DNA from: Bacteroidales bacterium
GTDB taxonomy: Bacteria > Bacteroidota > Bacteroidia > Bacteroidales > Bacteroidaceae
DNA: 17,621 nt
NCBI GenBank assembly: GCA_004558535.1
Contig: SFCP01000027.1
Location: 1 to 17,621, forward strand
Direction: 5' to 3'
The notes below the pieces were generated by a model, which was given only the letters and a program-made list of their open reading frames with translations, was not told the DNA's origin and made no database searches. The translations under genes were made by a program, and so were the position numbers. Every line of letters begins with the position of its first letter. Positions within the stretch are counted from its first letter, which is position 1. Below are positions 16,178 to 17,621 of this stretch, piece after piece.

Positions 16178-16190
16178 TGATGAGATAATA

Positions 16191-16221
16191 GGGGGAAGCC
16201 TTTCATACAGGGCTTTCCCCC
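16191..16221 (+). terminator. Hairpin directly after the 16146 promoter
   Basis: GGGGGAAGCC (16191-16200) pairs with GGCTTTCCCCC (16211-16221) with one bulged T and a 10-nt loop; CATATTTTTA follows. It lies 5-8 nt after the expected start site, so the transcript would be about 45 nt unless the hairpin is read through. Confidence 0.6.
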
Positions 16222-16263
16222 ATATTTTTAGGTGTAAATCGGTGTAAATACCTTGGATTTTGG

Positions 16264-16351
16264 GAAAACTAAGTCCTTTGTAGTTTTTCGTAAGTGCTAC
16301 CTAAAAAATTTTGACAGGCACTTAGAAAAAACTATCCGGCACTTAGTTGTC
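16264..16351. repeat. 88-bp imperfect palindrome with four half-sites
   Basis: Around a centre at 16307/16308, 30 of 44 positions pair by Watson-Crick rules, including AACTAAGT/ACTTAGTT (16267-16274 with 16341-16348), TAGTTTTT/AAAAACTA (16281-16288 with 16327-16334) and TAAGTGC/GCACTTA (16291-16297 with 16318-16324). GGCACTTAG occurs at 16317-16325 and 16338-16346, 21 bp apart, and related inverted copies lie at 16268-16276 and 16289-16297, also 21 bp apart. Confidence 0.75.
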
Positions 16352-16489
16352 ACCCGCCAATTTCCGACATGTAAACGAAGGTTATTTATGTTAAATCTCA
16401 TCCCCGCCGGACTCTTCTTTTTTACACGAGTCGACCCCAAAGGAGTACATCCGTCGGTAATTTTGAGGAGCGACGCCCGTCAATAACGT

Positions 16490-16525
16490 AAAAAAATCCC
16501 GCTCATGCCGGTTGGCTGGGCGGGA
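16490..16525 (-). terminator. Terminator of the 44-residue gene
   Basis: Strong hairpin 16497-16525: outer arms TCCCGCTCA and TGGGCGGGA, one bulged base, inner GCC/GGC and a GGTT loop. On the minus strand it is followed by T7 (complement of 16490-16496). It lies about 40 bp after the small gene's stop codon. Confidence 0.75.
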
Positions 16526-16565
16526 AATTCATATTAAATCAGTGGGATGTTCGATAGGGTAGGGA

Positions 16566-16700
16566 TTACATTTTCCCTTGTTTTTGCAACTTCTGCAACT
16601 GCATGGTCAAATCCTGACACATGGCTCCGTTGCCCATTGCCTGGTAGCGCTTGATGCGATACTGCAATTCAAGGATAGGATTCATTTCTTTCTTCGTCAT
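16566..16700 (-). CDS. Small helical protein of 44 residues, function unknown
   Basis: Begins MTKKEMNPILELQYRIKRYQ and ends LQKLQKQGKM. It looks fully helical and amphipathic, rich in Gln and Met, with no signal peptide or membrane segment, so a cytoplasmic small protein or RNA/protein-binding helix is possible. The frame is open for 159 bp further upstream, but that part runs across a promoter-like TACATTTG and has a different composition, so the ATG at 16700 is preferred. Support for a real gene is the flanking promoter element and a textbook terminator in the right direction; an ATG at 16685 is the alternative start. I do not recognise the family. Confidence 0.65.
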   Translation of the reverse strand: MTKKEMNPILELQYRIKRYQAMGNGAMCQDLTMQLQKLQKQGKM

Positions 16701-16765
16701 AGTTTTTGCGTTTTGTGCAGCCCGCCATTCGGACTGCGTTCTACAATGCGAATTCTTAACTGCTG

Positions 16766-16773
16766 CAAATGTA
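16766..16773 (-). promoter_or_regulatory. Promoter of the small gene, -7 element
   Basis: TACATTTG on the minus strand matches TAnnTTTG, 66 bp before the ATG at 16700. No good TTTG -33 element is visible at the right distance. Confidence 0.5.
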
Positions 16774-16923
16774 CGAAATATCCGTCTGAAGTCCTTATAA
16801 AACAAGGGCAAAGGGGGAAAATTCATAGCTTTTTCACAAATACAGGGGCGCTTTGCCAAGTGCGCTTGACGAAGTGCACCACTTTTTTCCCGCTCACCGG
16901 CTCGCTGTCTCCCGGGATTTTCG
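16774..16923. other. Divergent intergenic region, nothing else recognised
   Basis: Between the two outward-facing -7 elements lie about 150 bp with a purine-rich stretch near 16800-16820 and no gene, strong hairpin or repeat that I can support. Confidence 0.5.
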
Positions 16924-16931
16924 TAATTTTG
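16924..16931 (+). promoter_or_regulatory. cdd promoter, -7 element
   Basis: TAATTTTG matches TAnnTTTG, 70 bp before the cdd ATG. The -33 element is not clear. Confidence 0.5.
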
Positions 16932-17000
16932 CTGTGTCGGCAGGTCCGTTCGCCTGCCATCGTCAACTAATTTACAGAACCTACCTTACATCATGCACCT

Positions 17001-17382
17001 ATGAAGACACTACACCAGACGGTTTCTTACCAATCATGGGCCGAAAGCGAGCTAAGCGAAGCGGATGCCCGCTTGGTCCAAGCTGCCCGCGAATCCTGCG
17101 CCTCCAGCTACTCACCATATTCTCACTTCCAGGTAGGGGCAGCCGTCCTGCTGCAAAACGGCGTAGTGGTCTGCGGCAGCAACCAGGAGAATGCCGCCTT
17201 TCCGGCCACTATCTGCGCCGAACGCTGCGCCATGTTCTATGCCAATGCACGCTATCCCCAGGTCGCTCCTACGACGATAGCCATCGCTGCCCGAACGCCG
17301 GCCGGTTCTGTGTGGCCGTAGCGAGATCTATGCTTTCGACTCCTGCAGCGACCTGCTACCTTTCCAGTTCGACAGCTTTTGA
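17001..17382 (+). pseudogene. cdd: Cytidine deaminase gene with internal deletion and frameshift
   Basis: The N-terminal 103 residues are a normal tetrameric cytidine deaminase: YSPYSHFQVGAA, substrate-binding NQENAAF, and C72-A-E74 (ICAERCAMF) with one zinc ligand and the catalytic Glu. At about 17312 the frame breaks and stops at 17321 (GSVWP). The C-terminal end continues in another frame from 17314 as GRSEIYAFDSCSDLLPFQF and stops normally at 17382. The missing middle, about 30 codons in relatives, contains PCxxCRQ, which supplies two zinc ligands, so the product should be inactive. The lost length must leave remainder 2 on division by 3. A promoter-like element remains upstream. A sequencing or assembly error is possible, but a loss near 90 bp is larger than typical. 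Confidence 0.88.
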
Positions 17383-17401
17383 CCGCTTGCGCGGAATTAG
17401 G

Positions 17402-17526
17402 AATTACGGTGCAAGGCGAATGCAGAAGCCAAGTTTACTTGGATTATGCCGAGCCGCAGCCCGTAATATGCAATTACGTTGCAAGACGAATGCGATAGAG
17501 CTTTCTCTGATTGCCGAGCCGCAGCC
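17402..17526. repeat. Two tandem hairpin repeats with conserved flanks
   Basis: Copies at 17402-17461 and 17472-17526, 70 bp apart. Both start AATTACG, then GCAAGRCGAATGC (17411-17423 and 17481-17493), and end GCCGAGCCGCAGCC (17448-17461 and 17513-17526). Between these flanks the sequence differs but each forms a hairpin: CCAAG-TTTA-CTTGG (17429-17442) and AGAG-CTTT-CTCT (17497-17508). REP-like or non-coding RNA-like; no gene covers it convincingly. Confidence 0.8.
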
Positions 17527-17544
17527 GTTATTCAACACAGTTAA

Positions 17545-17621
17545 ATGTCACAGAAGATGTTAGAGGAGTTTCTTACATTTATACTCAAAGCAATTACGCT
17601 CGTGGTGTGCTGCTTGTTCTT
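17545..17621 (+). CDS. Start of a membrane protein gene, cut by the window end
   Basis: ATG at 17545 opens a frame that reads MSQKMLEEFLTFILKAITLV and then VCCLF at the window end: a short polar start followed by one hydrophobic helix. An internal ATG at 17557 is an alternative start. Only 25 codons are visible, so neither function nor reality is certain. It follows the cdd remnant and the hairpin repeats in the same direction. Confidence 0.4.
   Translation, partial: MSQKMLEEFLTFILKAITLVVCCLF

Larger units (their letters stand above)
15945..16565. other. 620-bp gene-free region rich in repeats and hairpins
   Basis: Contains, in order: the GC-rich repeat (15957-16079), a consensus promoter (16146-16177), a hairpin (16191-16221), two tandem GGTGTAAAT units (16231-16250), an 88-bp imperfect palindrome (16264-16351), about 130 bp with nothing I recognise, and the terminator of the small minus-strand gene (16490-16525). 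A 77-codon frame starting at a TTG (16253) runs through the palindrome and is not accepted as a gene. Confidence 0.75.

Noticed and set aside
16253..16486. 77-codon frame downstream of the consensus promoter
   Set aside because: It starts with TTG, crosses the 88-bp palindrome and is explained by that repeat. No recognisable domain.
17402..17526. CRISPR array
   Set aside because: Only two units are present, the spacers are not bounded by identical repeats, and each middle section forms its own hairpin. No cas genes are nearby.
16853..17563. 236-codon plus-strand frame covering cdd
   Set aside because: It lies in a third frame relative to both halves of the broken cdd, starts upstream of the cdd promoter and has no family features.

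Overview
This is a 17.6 kb stretch of chromosome, GC-rich in genes and AT-rich between them, from a member of the Bacteroidota, most likely Bacteroidales. The evidence is the repeated -7 promoter element TAnnTTTG upstream of several genes, the absence of Shine-Dalgarno sequences, a BatE-type TPR protein, an anaerobic sulfatase maturase, the two-gene TPR set behind gyrA, and a Bacteroidales-style MiaA with the GTGKDL motif. The intergenic repeats would suit a Prevotellaceae-like genome, but the family cannot be fixed from this sequence alone.

Layout. Positions 1-1426 (+) carry the end of a batE-like gene overlapping a PAP2 phosphatase gene. Positions 1700-3832 (+) carry nagB and an anaerobic sulfatase-maturating enzyme, both plausible in use of amino sugars and sulfated glycans. 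From 3976 to 14785 everything reads on the minus strand, in transcription order: miaA (13865-14785), gyrA (10877-13438), two related secreted TPR proteins (9510-10772 and 8108-9331), an M3 oligopeptidase (6048-8087), dCMP deaminase (5614-6051, start overlapping the peptidase stop) and an S41/PDZ processing protease (3976-5598). The last three form a tight likely operon. Positions 15072-15944 (+) hold a Wza-like polysaccharide export lipoprotein behind a good promoter, with no Wzc partner after it. A small minus-strand gene (16566-16700, 44 residues) has its own promoter and terminator. Positions 17001-17382 hold a broken cytidine deaminase gene, and a membrane protein gene begins at 17545 and runs off the end.

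The least ordinary part is 15945-17621. It contains a GC-rich degenerate repeat, a consensus promoter running straight into a terminator-like hairpin, an 88-bp imperfect palindrome built from four half-sites at 21-bp spacing, the small-protein unit, a cdd gene that has lost its PCxxC zinc motif, and two tandem hairpin repeats with conserved flanks and different stems. No complete new defence or biosynthetic system is visible. Most of the coding content is housekeeping.
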